Assembly (NCBI GenBank): GCA_030695205.1
Contig: JAUYTN010000059.1
Span: forward strand, 124,001 to 188,000
DNA from: Burkholderiaceae bacterium
GTDB taxonomy: Bacteria > Pseudomonadota > Gammaproteobacteria > Burkholderiales > Burkholderiaceae_C
Length of the DNA: 64,000 nucleotides
Direction of reading: 5' to 3'
Shown: piece after piece, positions 32,007-41,178 of the stretch
How positions within the stretch are numbered: the first letter of the stretch is position 1
Layout of the letters: each line of letters begins with the position of its first letter
The notes under the pieces: generated by a model
Databases searched by the model: none
What the model saw: only the letters and a program-made list of their open reading frames with translations
What the model was told of the DNA's origin: nothing
Program-made: the position numbers and the translations under genes

Positions 32007-33158
32007 ATGTTCCCCACCACCGATGACATCCAGGGGGCCTCAGCCTCAGGCCACTCGCCCGTTGCGTCCATCGGCCCCGCCTCGCCTTTGGCGTCGGACG
32101 CGACCAACCCCATGCCCCCTGCGGGCTATGCCCACCCCCCCCACCTCCTGCTGCCCTATGCGGTGCTGACACAGGTCGATGGCTCGCGCACCCTGCCCGA
32201 CGGCCCCTTGCGCAACCTGTCGCAACTGCTGTCTCGCACCCACCGCGTCAGCCACTGCAGGCATGCGCCCCCAGGCACAGATGCCCGCCGCAGCCTGACT
32301 CCGCCCCACGAATGGGCACTGGCCGCCGCGCTGGGGCTGACTCCTGAGTCAGGTCGCTCGCCGACGGCCACGAACGCCAGCAGCAACCAGCAAGGTGGGG
32401 CCGACGGCCAGATACCCTGGGCAGCCTGGGCCTGCCCCCAGCTGCTGTCTTCGCCAGTCACCCCAGCCGCGTGGTTCACCCCCTGCCACCAGGAGGTAGG
32501 CACCGGCCAGGTCACGCTGTACCCGCCCGCCACCTTGGCCCTGAGCGACGAGCACTCGCAAGCGCTGATGGCGGCGCTACAGCCCCTGGCGGCCGAAGAC
32601 GGCATTGCCCTGACCTGGGTGGCCGCCGACCGCTGGCTGGCGCAAGGCGCGGTGTTTGCCGGATTGGCCACTGCCTCGCTGGACCGGGTGGTGGGACGAT
32701 CCATTGCGCCCTGGTTGGGCACAGACGCCGCTGCCGCCGGGCTGCGCCGCTTGCAAAGCGAGGCCCAGATGCTGTTCTACACCCACCCCGCGCACGACGA
32801 GCGCCACGCACAACAACTGGCACCCATCAACGCCATCTGGATCAGTGGCAGCGGCGCATGCTCCCCAGGAGCCCGCCGCCACGCACCCGAGCTGGTGGTG
32901 GACACCATTTTGCGCGCCGCAGCCCTGCGCCACGACACCAACGCCTGGCACCGGGCCTGGCAGGCTCTGGAAGCCGAGGTGCTGCCAGCCTGGGTTGCCC
33001 ACGTCCGCCAGGGCCAGCCCATGGACCTGACCCTGTGTGGCGAATCCGCCTATGTGACGCTGCACCTTCGCCCCCCGTCGGGGTGGCGAGGCTGGTGGAC
33101 CAAAATTTCAAGCTCTTTTAGGCCTTTACGCTTATCCGACTTAACTTCTTCACTATGA
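32007..33158 (+). CDS. Phosphoglycerate-mutase-like conserved protein upstream of recJ
   Basis: A 383-residue protein that occurs next to recJ in many Burkholderiales and is often annotated as phosphoglycerate-mutase-like. The domain from about residue 95 on carries WAAWACPQLLSSPVTPAAWF, ALTWVAADRWLAQGAVFAGL and INAIWISGSG. No metal-phosphatase residues of iPGM can be pointed to, so enzyme activity is unproven. The first 90 residues are low-complexity Pro/Ser/Ala-rich. The last 19 residues (SSSFRPLRLSDLTSSL) are encoded by an AT-rich repeat. It overlaps recJ by 4 nt and is divergent from lolC. Confidence 0.72.
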   Translation: MFPTTDDIQGASASGHSPVASIGPASPLASDATNPMPPAGYAHPPHLLLPYAVLTQVDGSRTLPDGPLRNLSQLLSRTHRVSHCRHAPPGTDARRSLTPPHEWALAAALGLTPESGRSPTATNASSNQQGGADGQIPWAAWACPQLLSSPVTPAAWFTPCHQEVGTGQVTLYPPATLALSDEHSQALMAALQPLAAEDGIALTWVAADRWLAQGAVFAGLATASLDRVVGRSIAPWLGTDAAAAGLRRLQSEAQMLFYTHPAHDERHAQQLAPINAIWISGSGACSPGARRHAPELVVDTILRAAALRHDTNAWHRAWQALEAEVLPAWVAHVRQGQPMDLTLCGESAYVTLHLRPPSGWRGWWTKISSSFRPLRLSDLTSSL

Positions 33159-33160
33159 AT
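33101..33160 (+). repeat. AT-rich dispersed element, copy 5
   Basis: Reads AGGCCTTTACGCTTATCCGA, a spacer, then CTTCACTATGAAT, which matches the family core and its GCTATGAA end. It encodes the C-terminus of the mutase-like protein, and its terminal ATG is the start codon of recJ. Confidence 0.65.
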
Positions 33161-34921
33161 ATCACCACCCGAGACATCCCTCCTCGCGCGGTGTGGGCGC
33201 TGGAGCAGGCGGGCATCCACCCTCTGCTGGCACGCCTGTACGCAGCGCGGGGCATTGCCAGCCCGGACGAGCTGGACAACCACCTGGCCAAGCTGCTGCC
33301 CCCGGCCACCCTGACCCAAGCCGACGCCGCTGCACGCCTGCTGGCGGATGCACTTGACCAGCAGCACACAATCTGCATCGTGGCCGACTACGACTGCGAC
33401 GGAGCCACCGCCTGTGCGGTGGGCCTGCGTGGGCTGCGCATGCTGGAGGCCGGCATGGCCCGCCACCGGCAGCGCGCCGCCCAGCCCGACCTCATTCGCT
33501 ACCTCGTGCCCGACCGGGTGACCGATGGCTACGGCCTCACGCCCGCCATTGCGCAGCGGGTACACACCAGCGGCGCCCGGGTGCTCATGACGGTGGACAA
33601 CGGCATTGCCAGCATGGACGGGGTACACACCGCCCGTGCGCTGGGCCTGCAGGTGCTGGTCACCGACCACCACCTGCCCGCCGTGGTCAACGGCCAGGTG
33701 GTGGTGCCCACCGACTGTGTCACTGTCAACCCCAACCAGCCCGGCTGTGCGTTTGAGAGCAAAGCCATGGCCGGGGTGGGGGTGGTGTTTTATGTGCTTC
33801 TGGCCCTGCGTGCCGAGCTGCGCGCGCGCGGCGTATTCACCGCCGACACCCCCCAGCCCAAGCTGGACCAGCTGCTGCCCCTGGTGGCCCTGGGTACGGT
33901 GGCCGATGTGGTCCGGCTCGATGCCAACAACCGCCGTCTGGTCGCGCAGGGGCTGCAGCGGGTGCGCGCTGGGGTCATGCCCCCCGGTCTGGCCGCGCTG
34001 CTGCAAATGGCGGGGTGCAAAGCCGCCCAGGCCAGCGCGCGGGACTTTGGTTTTGGTGTGGGCCCCCGCCTGAATGCCGCCGGTCGCCTCTCGGACATGA
34101 CGCTGGGCATTGAATGCCTCAGCACCGACGATACCGCCCGCGCCCTGGAACTTGCCGGCGTGCTCGACGGCATCAACCGCGAGCGCAAAACCATCGAAGG
34201 CGCCATGCGCACGCAGGCACTGCAGCTGGCCGACGAGATGATGGACGACTCTGAGGAGCCCCCCCCTGCCCTGTGCGTGTTTGACCCCGACTTCCACGAA
34301 GGGGTGGTGGGTATCGTGGCTTCGCGCCTGAAAGACAAACTGCACCGGCCCACCTTTGTGTTTGCCATGAGCCAGGCGGAGGGACACGACCACGAACTCA
34401 AAGGTTCGGGCCGCAGCATTCCCGGCTTTCATCTGCGCGATGCGCTCGATCTGGTGGCCAAGCGCTGCCCCGGCGTGTTGCTGCGCTTTGGCGGACACGC
34501 CATGGCCGCAGGCTGCACCATCGATGCCGACCGGCTCGACGAATTCGAAGCGGCCCTGCAGCAAGTCGCCCACGAGTGGCTGGACCCCGCCACCCTGACC
34601 CGCAGCCTGGCCACCGACGGGCCGCTGGACAAGCAGCACCGCCGCATCGACGTGGCCGACGCACTGGAACAGCAGGTGTGGGGCCAGGGCTTCCCACCAC
34701 CCGCTTTTTCGGAAGAGCTGGAGGTACTAAGCCAGCGCCTGGTGGCCGACAAACACCTGGCCCTCAAGCTCAGGCACCAGGGCGACCCGGTCGATGCCAT
34801 GTGGTTTGGCCGCACGGAACCCTTGCCAGCCCGCGTCACGCTGGCTTTTCGACTGGATGCGGACGAGTGGCAGGGCCAGCGTCGGCTGCGGTTTCGCATC
34901 GAAGCGGCTGAGGGGGTCTGA
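33155..34921 (+). CDS. recJ: RecJ, single-strand-specific 5'-3' exonuclease
   Basis: A 588-residue DHH-family nuclease for recombination and mismatch/base-excision repair. The DHH-motif-I DYDCDGATA is near residues 78-86, the DHH motif itself is VTDHHLPA, and DHHA1 closes with FGGHAMAAG near 445. Metal-site residues look intact. The start MNITTRDIPPRAVW overlaps the upstream stop by 4 nt (ATGA), and the ATG comes from an AT-rich repeat. Family proteins vary in the first few residues, so this is a plausible start. The PHP phosphatase gene follows 70 nt later. Confidence 0.94.
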   Translation: MNITTRDIPPRAVWALEQAGIHPLLARLYAARGIASPDELDNHLAKLLPPATLTQADAAARLLADALDQQHTICIVADYDCDGATACAVGLRGLRMLEAGMARHRQRAAQPDLIRYLVPDRVTDGYGLTPAIAQRVHTSGARVLMTVDNGIASMDGVHTARALGLQVLVTDHHLPAVVNGQVVVPTDCVTVNPNQPGCAFESKAMAGVGVVFYVLLALRAELRARGVFTADTPQPKLDQLLPLVALGTVADVVRLDANNRRLVAQGLQRVRAGVMPPGLAALLQMAGCKAAQASARDFGFGVGPRLNAAGRLSDMTLGIECLSTDDTARALELAGVLDGINRERKTIEGAMRTQALQLADEMMDDSEEPPPALCVFDPDFHEGVVGIVASRLKDKLHRPTFVFAMSQAEGHDHELKGSGRSIPGFHLRDALDLVAKRCPGVLLRFGGHAMAAGCTIDADRLDEFEAALQQVAHEWLDPATLTRSLATDGPLDKQHRRIDVADALEQQVWGQGFPPPAFSEELEVLSQRLVADKHLALKLRHQGDPVDAMWFGRTEPLPARVTLAFRLDADEWQGQRRLRFRIEAAEGV

Positions 34922-34991
34922 CCTGCGGTCGGGCATGGTCGCCAATCGCCCTGCCCCCGCAGGGTGGTCGGTCCGTTCCTACAATGGCCGC

Positions 34992-35867
34992 ATGACCACC
35001 AACGCCGCCCACCGCATTCTCAACGCCGACCTGCACTGCCACTCGGTCGTCTCCGACGGCACGCTGACGCCGGAGTCGCTGGCCAGCCGAGCCAAGGCCA
35101 ATGGGGTGGAGCTTTGGTCCCTCACCGACCACGACGAAATTGGCGGCCAGCAGCGCGCGCTGGCCGCCGCACGGGACGTCGGGCTGCCCTACCTGACGGG
35201 CACCGAGGTATCGGTCACCTTTGCGGGCACAACAGTCCACATTGTGGGCCTGGGCTTTGACCCCGAGCACCCCGCGCTGGTGCAGGGCCTGAGCAGCACC
35301 CGAGGCGGGCGTGACCAGCGCGCCCTCGAAATGGCCGAGCAGCTGGCCAAGGTAGGCATTCCGGGCGTGTTTGAGGGCGCGCTCAAGTACGCGGGCAACC
35401 CGGAGCTCATTTCCCGCTCACACTTTGCCCGCTACCTGGTGGAAGCCGGGGTGTGCGCCGATGTGTCCGAGGTGTTTCGCAAGTACCTGACCGAAGGCAA
35501 ACCCGGCTTCGTGCCACACCGCTGGGCCAAACTGGGCGATGCCGTGCGCTGGATCGGGGAGGCCGGTGGCATGGCCGTCATCGCCCACCCGGCCCGCTAC
35601 GACCTGAGCCCCACCGCCGAGTACGCCCTGTTCTCGGAATTCAAGGCACATGGGGGTGGGGGCGTGGAGGTGGTCACCGGCAGCCACTCGCCCAGCGAGT
35701 ACCCCAAGTACGCCGACATGGCGATCGAATTTGACCTGGCCGCCTCGCGCGGCAGCGACTTCCACAGCCCCAACGAAAGCCACACCGACCTGGGCGCCCT
35801 GCCCTTTCTGGAAGGACGGCTCACCCCCGTCTGGGAGCGCCTGGCAGACCGCATCCACTTCCACTGA
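34992..35867 (+). CDS. PHP-domain phosphatase (3',5'-nucleoside bisphosphate phosphatase/RNase AM type)
   Basis: A 291-residue PHP-fold metal hydrolase. Metal ligands: DLHCHSVVSDGTL near 13-25, LTDHDE, the Glu in TGTEVSV, the His in IAHPARY, and GSDFHSP at the end. The family includes the TrpH/YciV phosphatase that degrades pAp and trims 5' ends of rRNA. Which of these roles applies is inferred. The ATG at 34992 starts MTTNAAHRILNADLHCHS; an upstream frame extension is not family-like. It lies between recJ and the HtrA-like protease on the same strand, and each has its own spacing, so operon status is uncertain. Confidence 0.87.
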   Translation: MTTNAAHRILNADLHCHSVVSDGTLTPESLASRAKANGVELWSLTDHDEIGGQQRALAAARDVGLPYLTGTEVSVTFAGTTVHIVGLGFDPEHPALVQGLSSTRGGRDQRALEMAEQLAKVGIPGVFEGALKYAGNPELISRSHFARYLVEAGVCADVSEVFRKYLTEGKPGFVPHRWAKLGDAVRWIGEAGGMAVIAHPARYDLSPTAEYALFSEFKAHGGGGVEVVTGSHSPSEYPKYADMAIEFDLAASRGSDFHSPNESHTDLGALPFLEGRLTPVWERLADRIHFH

Positions 35868-35971
35868 GCACCAACGCCGTTTGATTTCTGCGCCCCGCAG
35901 CGCAACCACCACCGAACACCGGGGGACAATAGTGGCCCCGACGGTTCCCTCACCGCACAAGGCGGTCTCAC

Positions 35972-37117
35972 ATGCGAAAACTCTGGATTCTGTTCACCCA
36001 AACGGTCACCGTGTTGCTGGCGGCCTACTTCATTGTGGCCACCCTCAAGCCCCAGTGGCTGGACCGCCGACCCCGGCTGGCCTCGGTCGTGCCCATCCTG
36101 GAAGCACCGGCGGACAGTCGTTCGGACGCCGTTTCGGGCGTGTCGTTCCGGCACGCGGCCCAGGTGGCATCGGCTGCGGTGGTGAGCATCAGCACCAGCA
36201 CCGCACCGCAGCGACATCCGCAAAGCGCTGACCCGTGGTTCCGTTTCTTTTTTGGCGATCAGGGCAACAGCACCCCCCAATCGGGGCTGGGCTCGGGCGT
36301 GGTCGTCAGCCCCGAGGGCTACATCCTCACCAACAACCACGTCATCGAACAGGCCGACGACATCGAAGTCATGCTCAACGATGGCCGTGTCGTCAAAGCA
36401 TCGGTGATTGGCACCGACCCCGAGACCGACCTGGCGGTGCTGAAGGTCGGTTTGACCGGCCTCACCGCCATCGCCCTGGGCAACTCGGACGAGCTCCAGG
36501 TGGGCGACCCCGTGCTGGCGGTGGGCAACCCCTTCGGAGTGGGCAAAACCGTCACCAGCGGCATCGTTAGCGCCCTGGGACGCACGCAACTGGGCATCAA
36601 CACCTTCGAAAACTTCATCCAGACCGACGCTGCCATCAACCCTGGCAACTCGGGTGGTGCCCTGGTGGATGTCAACGGGCACCTGATGGGCATCAACACC
36701 GCCATTTACTCGCGCTCGGGCGGCTCCATGGGCATTGGCTTTGCCATTCCGACCTCCACCGCCCGCTCTGTGATGGAGTCCATCGTGCAAGACGGCAAAG
36801 TGACCCGAGGATGGATCGGGGTGGAGCCCCGGGAACTGTCGCCCGAGTTGGCCCAGACATTCGATCTGTCGGGCACCTCAGGCGTAATCATCACGGGGGT
36901 TTTGCAAAATGGTCCAGCGGCCGTGGCGGGTGTGCGCCCCGGCGACCTGGTGACCAGCGTCAATGGTCAAGCGGTTTCCACCGTGCCTCAGTTGCTGGCC
37001 GAGGTTGCAGCCCTCAAACCAGGCACTCCCGCCGAACTGGGTGTGCTGCGGCGTGGAACCATGCTCTCACTCACCGTCGTGCCGGCACGGCGGGCGGCGC
37101 TGCGCCGACGCGACTGA
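35972..37117 (+). CDS. HtrA/DegS-like trypsin-type serine protease with one PDZ domain
   Basis: A 381-residue membrane-anchored protease. An N-terminal membrane helix (about 8-25) leaves the domain in the periplasm. The trypsin triad is His123 in TNNHVIE, Asp153 in TDLAV and Ser227 in GNSGGA. One PDZ domain follows near 285-370 (GVIITGVLQNGPAAVAGVRP). DegS-like layout with a single PDZ fits envelope quality control or regulated proteolysis. Many Comamonadaceae have this gene beside tatABC; here it converges on tatC across 67 nt that contain a weak hairpin but no T-tract. No SOS or sigma-E site was recognised. Confidence 0.92.
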   Translation: MRKLWILFTQTVTVLLAAYFIVATLKPQWLDRRPRLASVVPILEAPADSRSDAVSGVSFRHAAQVASAAVVSISTSTAPQRHPQSADPWFRFFFGDQGNSTPQSGLGSGVVVSPEGYILTNNHVIEQADDIEVMLNDGRVVKASVIGTDPETDLAVLKVGLTGLTAIALGNSDELQVGDPVLAVGNPFGVGKTVTSGIVSALGRTQLGINTFENFIQTDAAINPGNSGGALVDVNGHLMGINTAIYSRSGGSMGIGFAIPTSTARSVMESIVQDGKVTRGWIGVEPRELSPELAQTFDLSGTSGVIITGVLQNGPAAVAGVRPGDLVTSVNGQAVSTVPQLLAEVAALKPGTPAELGVLRRGTMLSLTVVPARRAALRRRD

Positions 37118-37184
37118 CAGACTGGGCGTGTGTCATCTACACCGGACACACCCCAACGCGTGTACCCCCAGCGACTGCGTCTGA

Positions 37185-37970
37185 TCAGGAGGTGGAATCG
37201 CTGTTGGCGGGCGGCTTTACCCGTGACATGTAGCGGGCACCCAGAATGCCCAGCTCATACAAAATGCACATGGGAATGGCCAGCGCGAGCTGTGAAATGA
37301 CATCGGGTGGTGTGACCACCGCAGCAATCACGAAGGACAGCACCACAAAGTACCCACGAAAATCTTTAAGCTTTTCAATCGACACCATATCAAAACGCAC
37401 CAGCAGCATCACGACGATGGGCACCTGAAACGCCATGCCAAACGCCAGGTAGAGCGACAGGATGGCCTCCACATACGAAGCGATGTCGGGCGTGGCCGCC
37501 ACGCTTTCAGGGGTGAACTTCTGGATGAACCCAAACATTTTGTCCAGCACAAAAAACTGGACGAACGCAATGCCCCCGTAAGCCAGCAGGCTGCCAAACA
37601 CAATCAGCGGCATCGCAAAATGCTTCTCGTGGCTGTAGAGCCCCGGCGCCACAAAGGCCCAGGCTTGGTACATCAGCCACGGCAAGGCCAGCAGCACCCC
37701 AGCCATCATCAGCACCTTCAGAGGCACAAAAAACGGAGAAAACACACCCACCGCAATCAGCTTGGCATCCGGCGGCATGTGGGCACGGATGGGAATGGCC
37801 ACCAGGTCAATCAGCCCCGCAGGTCCCGGCCAGATGGCCAACGCCCCCATGCACACCACCACCCCAATGAAGGCGTAGATCAGGCGGTCGCGCAGTTCGA
37901 TCAGGTGCTGGACAAAAGGCTGCTCGGTACCCGCCAGTTCATCGGGCGCACCGCTTTTGGGGTCGGACAT
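37185..37970 (-). CDS. tatC: TatC, core of the twin-arginine translocase
   Basis: 261 residues, six membrane helices, with the conserved LIELRDRLIYAFIG start at the first cytoplasmic loop and a Pro-rich PPDVISQLALAIPMCILYE end. It binds twin-arginine signal peptides at its cytoplasmic face. It starts 3 nt after the tatB stop on the minus strand, and the three tat genes form one transcript with hinT upstream. The C-terminal tail is Lys/Ser-rich and short. Confidence 0.96.
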   Translation of the reverse strand: MSDPKSGAPDELAGTEQPFVQHLIELRDRLIYAFIGVVVCMGALAIWPGPAGLIDLVAIPIRAHMPPDAKLIAVGVFSPFFVPLKVLMMAGVLLALPWLMYQAWAFVAPGLYSHEKHFAMPLIVFGSLLAYGGIAFVQFFVLDKMFGFIQKFTPESVAATPDIASYVEAILSLYLAFGMAFQVPIVVMLLVRFDMVSIEKLKDFRGYFVVLSFVIAAVVTPPDVISQLALAIPMCILYELGILGARYMSRVKPPANSDSTS

Positions 37971-37973
37971 CGG

Positions 37974-38471
37974 TCAGCTTTGTTTGAAACGGTTTTTGGG
38001 TCGGAAGCGCGCCACGCGGGCCGCTCCCGATTGCACATGGGTGCGAACCCCACTGCGGGCCTTGTACCACTGCGGCATGGCCTTTTGTTTGACGCGCCAG
38101 TTCTTGTCGGGGTTGCGGTAGGCAGGCACCACCGACCGGCCCAACTCCGCCAGCGCCTCGCTGTTGTCCTGCCCCGGTGTGGTGCTGTACTCGCTGGTCG
38201 CTTCGGCCCAGGACTTTTCAAAATCGGCAGCAGTGGACTCCATGGACGACTTCACGTCCTTGGCCGCATCCTGCATGGATTCCTTCATCTTCTTGAGCTC
38301 TTCGAGCTCAATCGAACGGCCCACCTCGGCCTTGACGTCGGCCACATAGCGCTGCGCCTTGCCCAGCCAGGACCCCAGGGTGCGGGCCAACGAGGGCAAC
38401 TTCTCGGGGCCAATGACGACCAGCGCCACCACCCCGATGAGGGCCAGCTTGGAAATGCCGAGGTCAATCAT
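37974..38471 (-). CDS. tatB: TatB, twin-arginine translocase subunit
   Basis: 165 residues. A single membrane helix ([14 protein letters not shown]) is followed by the amphipathic helix [20 protein letters not shown] and a charged, disordered tail. The GPEKLP hinge is the TatB signature. It works with TatC in recognising folded cargo with Tat signals. It starts 49 nt downstream of tatA. The tail is longer than in E. coli but normal for the group. Confidence 0.93.
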   Translation of the reverse strand: MIDLGISKLALIGVVALVVIGPEKLPSLARTLGSWLGKAQRYVADVKAEVGRSIELEELKKMKESMQDAAKDVKSSMESTAADFEKSWAEATSEYSTTPGQDNSEALAELGRSVVPAYRNPDKNWRVKQKAMPQWYKARSGVRTHVQSGAARVARFRPKNRFKQS

Positions 38472-38520
38472 GACTCAGTCACCGAATCCAACACACGAAA
38501 GCCGCACAACGCATGGGCCA

Positions 38521-38766
38521 TCAGCTCTTGGTCTTGGCTTCGACGTCGATAGTGGTTTTTTCGGCGGCAGACTGGGCGACCTGGGGTTTGGACGCCGCCT
38601 GTGCGGGCTCCTCGGTACCCGACTGTGTGCCCTCTTTCATGCCATCTTTGAAGCCTTTGACGGCACCTCCGAGATCGGCGCCGACGTTTTTAAGTTTCTT
38701 GGTGCCGAACACCAACACCACCACCAACAGCACGATCAACCAATGCCAAATGGAAAGACTGCCCAT
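38521..38766 (-). CDS. tatA: TatA, twin-arginine translocase pore subunit
   Basis: 81 residues. Start [21 protein letters not shown] contains the membrane helix and is preceded by ACAGGAGCAATTC, a strong site that fixes the ATG at 38764-38766. The [20 protein letters not shown] amphipathic helix and an acidic tail are standard TatA. The hinT gene lies 94 nt upstream on the same strand. Confidence 0.94.
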   Translation of the reverse strand: MGSLSIWHWLIVLLVVVLVFGTKKLKNVGADLGGAVKGFKDGMKEGTQSGTEEPAQAASKPQVAQSAAEKTTIDVEAKTKS

Positions 38767-38860
38767 GAATTGCTCCTGTAAAAATGCGGTACCCCGAGGG
38801 GGTGGCAAAGGCTTTGGATTCTAAGCGGTGGGGCGGGTTCCCCCGTTATGCCTTCGGCAC

Positions 38861-39220
38861 TTAGCCTTTGGTCCAAGGCCGTGGTCCACCCATGACGTGG
38901 ATGTGGAGGTGGTGCACCTCTTGCCCGCCCTGCGCGCCGGTGTTGCACACCACCCTAAACCCGCCGTCCGGATACGGCTCACAGCCCTGCTCCAGTGCCA
39001 GCTTGGGTGCCAGCAACAGCATGCGGCCCAGCAGGGCCTCATGCTCGGGCCCAGCGTGGGCCAACGACGCGAGGTGGACTTTGGGCACCATCAAGAAATG
39101 AACAGGCGCCCAGGGGTTGATGTCGTGGAACGCGTACACCTCGTCGTCCTCGTAGACCTTGCGGCTGGGAATCTGGCCCGCCACAATCTTGCAAAAAATA
39201 CAGTTGTCGGCATTGGACAT
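38861..39220 (-). CDS. hinT: HIT-family nucleotide hydrolase (HinT)
   Basis: A 119-residue histidine-triad protein. NCIFCKIVAGQIPS carries Zn-site Cys, and the catalytic triad HLHIHV is at about 104-109. It hydrolyses purine nucleoside phosphoramidates such as AMP-lysine in the cytoplasm. It follows a DUF4870-like gene by 3 nt. The length is typical of HinT. Confidence 0.94.
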   Translation of the reverse strand: MSNADNCIFCKIVAGQIPSRKVYEDDEVYAFHDINPWAPVHFLMVPKVHLASLAHAGPEHEALLGRMLLLAPKLALEQGCEPYPDGGFRVVCNTGAQGGQEVHHLHIHVMGGPRPWTKG

Positions 39221-39223
39221 GCG

Positions 39224-39589
39224 TCAGACCTCCATGGTTTGGCCCGCGTTCATGCGGACCATGCCTTTGATGATTCGGTACACGAACCACAGCGAAATCA
39301 GCCACCAGGCCAGCATGCCGGGCAGCAGCAACAGCCACAGGGGAATCGTGACCAGGTAGAGCACCCCGACAATCAGCAGGGTGCGCAAGCGCCAACTGAA
39401 GTGACTCTCATGCCAGGTGCCCACCGCATCCGGGCGCTTGATCAGGTCAATGACCAAGGCCACCAGCAAAATGCCCACCCCCATTTGAGCGCCTGGCACC
39501 ACACCAGCGACGGCCACCACCAGGTGCAGCACATAGCTGATGACACCAATGGTGTTGAGCGACTTCAGGCGGGCCAGTTGGTCATCCAT
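39224..39589 (-). CDS. DUF4870-like small membrane protein
   Basis: 121 residues with three to four predicted membrane helices (ISYVLHLVVAVAGVVPGA, GVGILLVALVIDLI, LLIVGVLYLVTIPLWLLLLP, WWLISLWFVYRIIKGM). This resembles the DUF4870 membrane family, found next to hisE in related genomes. The function is unknown. It is spaced 3 nt from both neighbours, so it is translated with hisE and hinT. Confidence 0.8.
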   Translation of the reverse strand: MDDQLARLKSLNTIGVISYVLHLVVAVAGVVPGAQMGVGILLVALVIDLIKRPDAVGTWHESHFSWRLRTLLIVGVLYLVTIPLWLLLLPGMLAWWLISLWFVYRIIKGMVRMNAGQTMEV

Positions 39590-39592
39590 GGC

Positions 39593-39988
39593 TCAGACCT
39601 CGCCTGCGCGCTGCTGGGCCTTGCGCAACGCCTTTTCTTCCAGGCCGCTCAGGCCTTCCCGGCGAACCAGTTCGGCCACCACATCGGCGGGGCCCAAGCC
39701 GTAGTGCGCCAGTGCCACCATGCTGTGGAACCACAGGTCGGCCACCTCGCCCACCAGGCCGTGGGTACTGGCCCCGTGGTCCACGTCTTTGGCGGCCATG
39801 ACGACCTCGGTGGCCTCTTCTCCGATTTTCTTTAGGAAGGCATCGGGGCCTTTGTACAACAGGCGGGCCACGTAGCTGGCCTGTGGGTCGCCGCCATTGG
39901 CGGGTTTGCGGCTCTCGATGACTTGCGCCAGGTGGGCCAGGGCATCGGTGGGGCTCAAAGCCGTCGAAGTGAGGGTATCAGCGGTCAT
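39593..39988 (-). CDS. hisE: HisE, phosphoribosyl-ATP pyrophosphatase
   Basis: 131 residues of all-alpha NTP-pyrophosphatase. The metal-binding helix pattern [16 protein letters not shown] and the partner [14 protein letters not shown] are intact. It removes pyrophosphate from phosphoribosyl-ATP, step 2 of histidine synthesis. The ATG at 39986-39988 is preferred over the upstream TTG. HisI, which performs step 3, is a separate gene upstream, as is usual in betaproteobacteria. Confidence 0.94.
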   Translation of the reverse strand: MTADTLTSTALSPTDALAHLAQVIESRKPANGGDPQASYVARLLYKGPDAFLKKIGEEATEVVMAAKDVDHGASTHGLVGEVADLWFHSMVALAHYGLGPADVVAELVRREGLSGLEEKALRKAQQRAGEV

Positions 39989-40090
39989 GGGAGGCAATCC
40001 TGGAGCGACTTGGAGACGATCAATGTACCAGCGCCCTGTGGCGGCAGGCTGCGGCCCGTGGGAATCGGCTGACGATGGCCATCGAAAGGG

Positions 40091-40480
40091 TCAGCGGTAA
40101 ATGTGTTCGGGGTCTTTCAAGACCGGTTCGACCGACTGCCAGCCAGTGGGCGCCAGGCTTTGGTAGAAGCAGCTGTGGCGGCCCGTGTGGCACGCAATGC
40201 CGGGCTCGTGTCCGAGCTGGGTGACCTTGAGCAGCACCACGTCGTGGTCGCAATCGAGCCGGATGTCGTGCACCGTTTGCACATGGCCCGATTCCTCGCC
40301 CTTGAACCACAGCCGGTTGCGCGAGCGGCTGAAGTACACCGCACGGCGCAACTCGGCCGTTTTGGCCAGCGCCTCGCGGTTCATCCAGGCCATCATGAGC
40401 ACATCGCCGGTGGTGTTTTCCTGCGCAATCACGGGCACCAGCCCCTGCGCATCCCATTTCACTTGATCGAGCCAATTCAT
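40091..40480 (-). CDS. hisI: HisI, phosphoribosyl-AMP cyclohydrolase
   Basis: 129 residues. [20 protein letters not shown], with its Asp-rich metal site, and [11 protein letters not shown], with Zn-binding Cys, are the family hallmarks. It opens the purine ring of phosphoribosyl-AMP in histidine synthesis. It is separated from hisF by two opposite-strand genes (a LapA-like protein and an S8 protease), so hisI-hisE need their own promoter in the 164 nt before it. Confidence 0.95.
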   Translation of the reverse strand: MNWLDQVKWDAQGLVPVIAQENTTGDVLMMAWMNREALAKTAELRRAVYFSRSRNRLWFKGEESGHVQTVHDIRLDCDHDVVLLKVTQLGHEPGIACHTGRHSCFYQSLAPTGWQSVEPVLKDPEHIYR

Positions 40481-40644
40481 GCACAGAATCTAACATGCCC
40501 CGATGGCCCTGCACCTGTCACAGCGACGGGGCGAACTATCATCGACAGACCACCTGGCCACAGCTGGCCCGGCCATTTCCCGATTCAGGCGCCCACCGCG
40601 ACCGCCTTGACCTCACGCCGTGGCACCCCACCTTGGACCCTGAC

Positions 40645-41172
40645 ATGAAAATCCGTACCCTCGCTCTCATTGTTGGCATTTTGCTGATCGCCGCCTTCAC
40701 AGCCTTGAACATGGACGAGTTTTTGCGCCCCACCGTCCTGAACCTGGGCTTCTCTCAGGCAGAAGCGCCACTGGGTCTGGTGATGCTGGGTGTGGTGGTG
40801 GTGGTGCTGTCGTTCTTTCTGGTCGCACTGGTGTTTTTGCAAACCTCTCACCTGCTGGAGCTGCGCCGCGCCACCAAAGAGGCCACCGAGCAGCGGCAAC
40901 TGGCAGACAAGGCCGAGCAGTCGCGCTTTACCGATCTGCGCCAGCTGCTGCAGACGCAGCACCAGGAATTCATGGCCCACGAACAATCGCTGACCAACCA
41001 GGCCAACGAACGCCTGGCGCAAATGGAAGCACGGCTGATGACCACCTTGGAGCAATCCAGCAACGGCCTGGCCGCCAGCGTGGCCGAGGTGGAAGACCGG
41101 TTGGAGCGCCAGATCGAGCAGCTGGCCTACAGCACCCGCCAGGCCCAGCTGCCCCACAACCCTGCGGTCTAA
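40645..41172 (+). CDS. LapA-like inner-membrane protein with coiled coil
   Basis: About 175 residues. Two membrane helices (LALIVGILLIAAFTALNM and LVMLGVVVVVLSFFLVALVFLQ) match the LapA (LPS assembly A) layout, followed by a long coiled coil from about residue 75 to 150 (RRATKEATEQRQLADKAEQS). The coiled coil is much longer than in E. coli LapA, so a LapA role in LPS control is uncertain. It lies between hisI and hisF on the opposite strand and is 6 nt from the protease gene. The ATG at 40645 (MKIRTLALIVG) is preferred, because upstream codons are not hydrophobic. Confidence 0.75.
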   Translation: MKIRTLALIVGILLIAAFTALNMDEFLRPTVLNLGFSQAEAPLGLVMLGVVVVVLSFFLVALVFLQTSHLLELRRATKEATEQRQLADKAEQSRFTDLRQLLQTQHQEFMAHEQSLTNQANERLAQMEARLMTTLEQSSNGLAASVAEVEDRLERQIEQLAYSTRQAQLPHNPAV

Positions 41173-41178
41173 ACACCC

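Noticed and set aside
30594..33158. Single 854-codon frame running opposite lolC into the mutase-like gene
   Set aside because: Only the part from 32007 is coding-like. The first 470 codons are His/Gln-rich antisense of lolC.
37118..37184. Hairpin between the HtrA-like gene and tatC (GTGTGTC/GACACAC)
   Set aside because: Only about 7 bp, with no T-tract on either strand, so not called a terminator.
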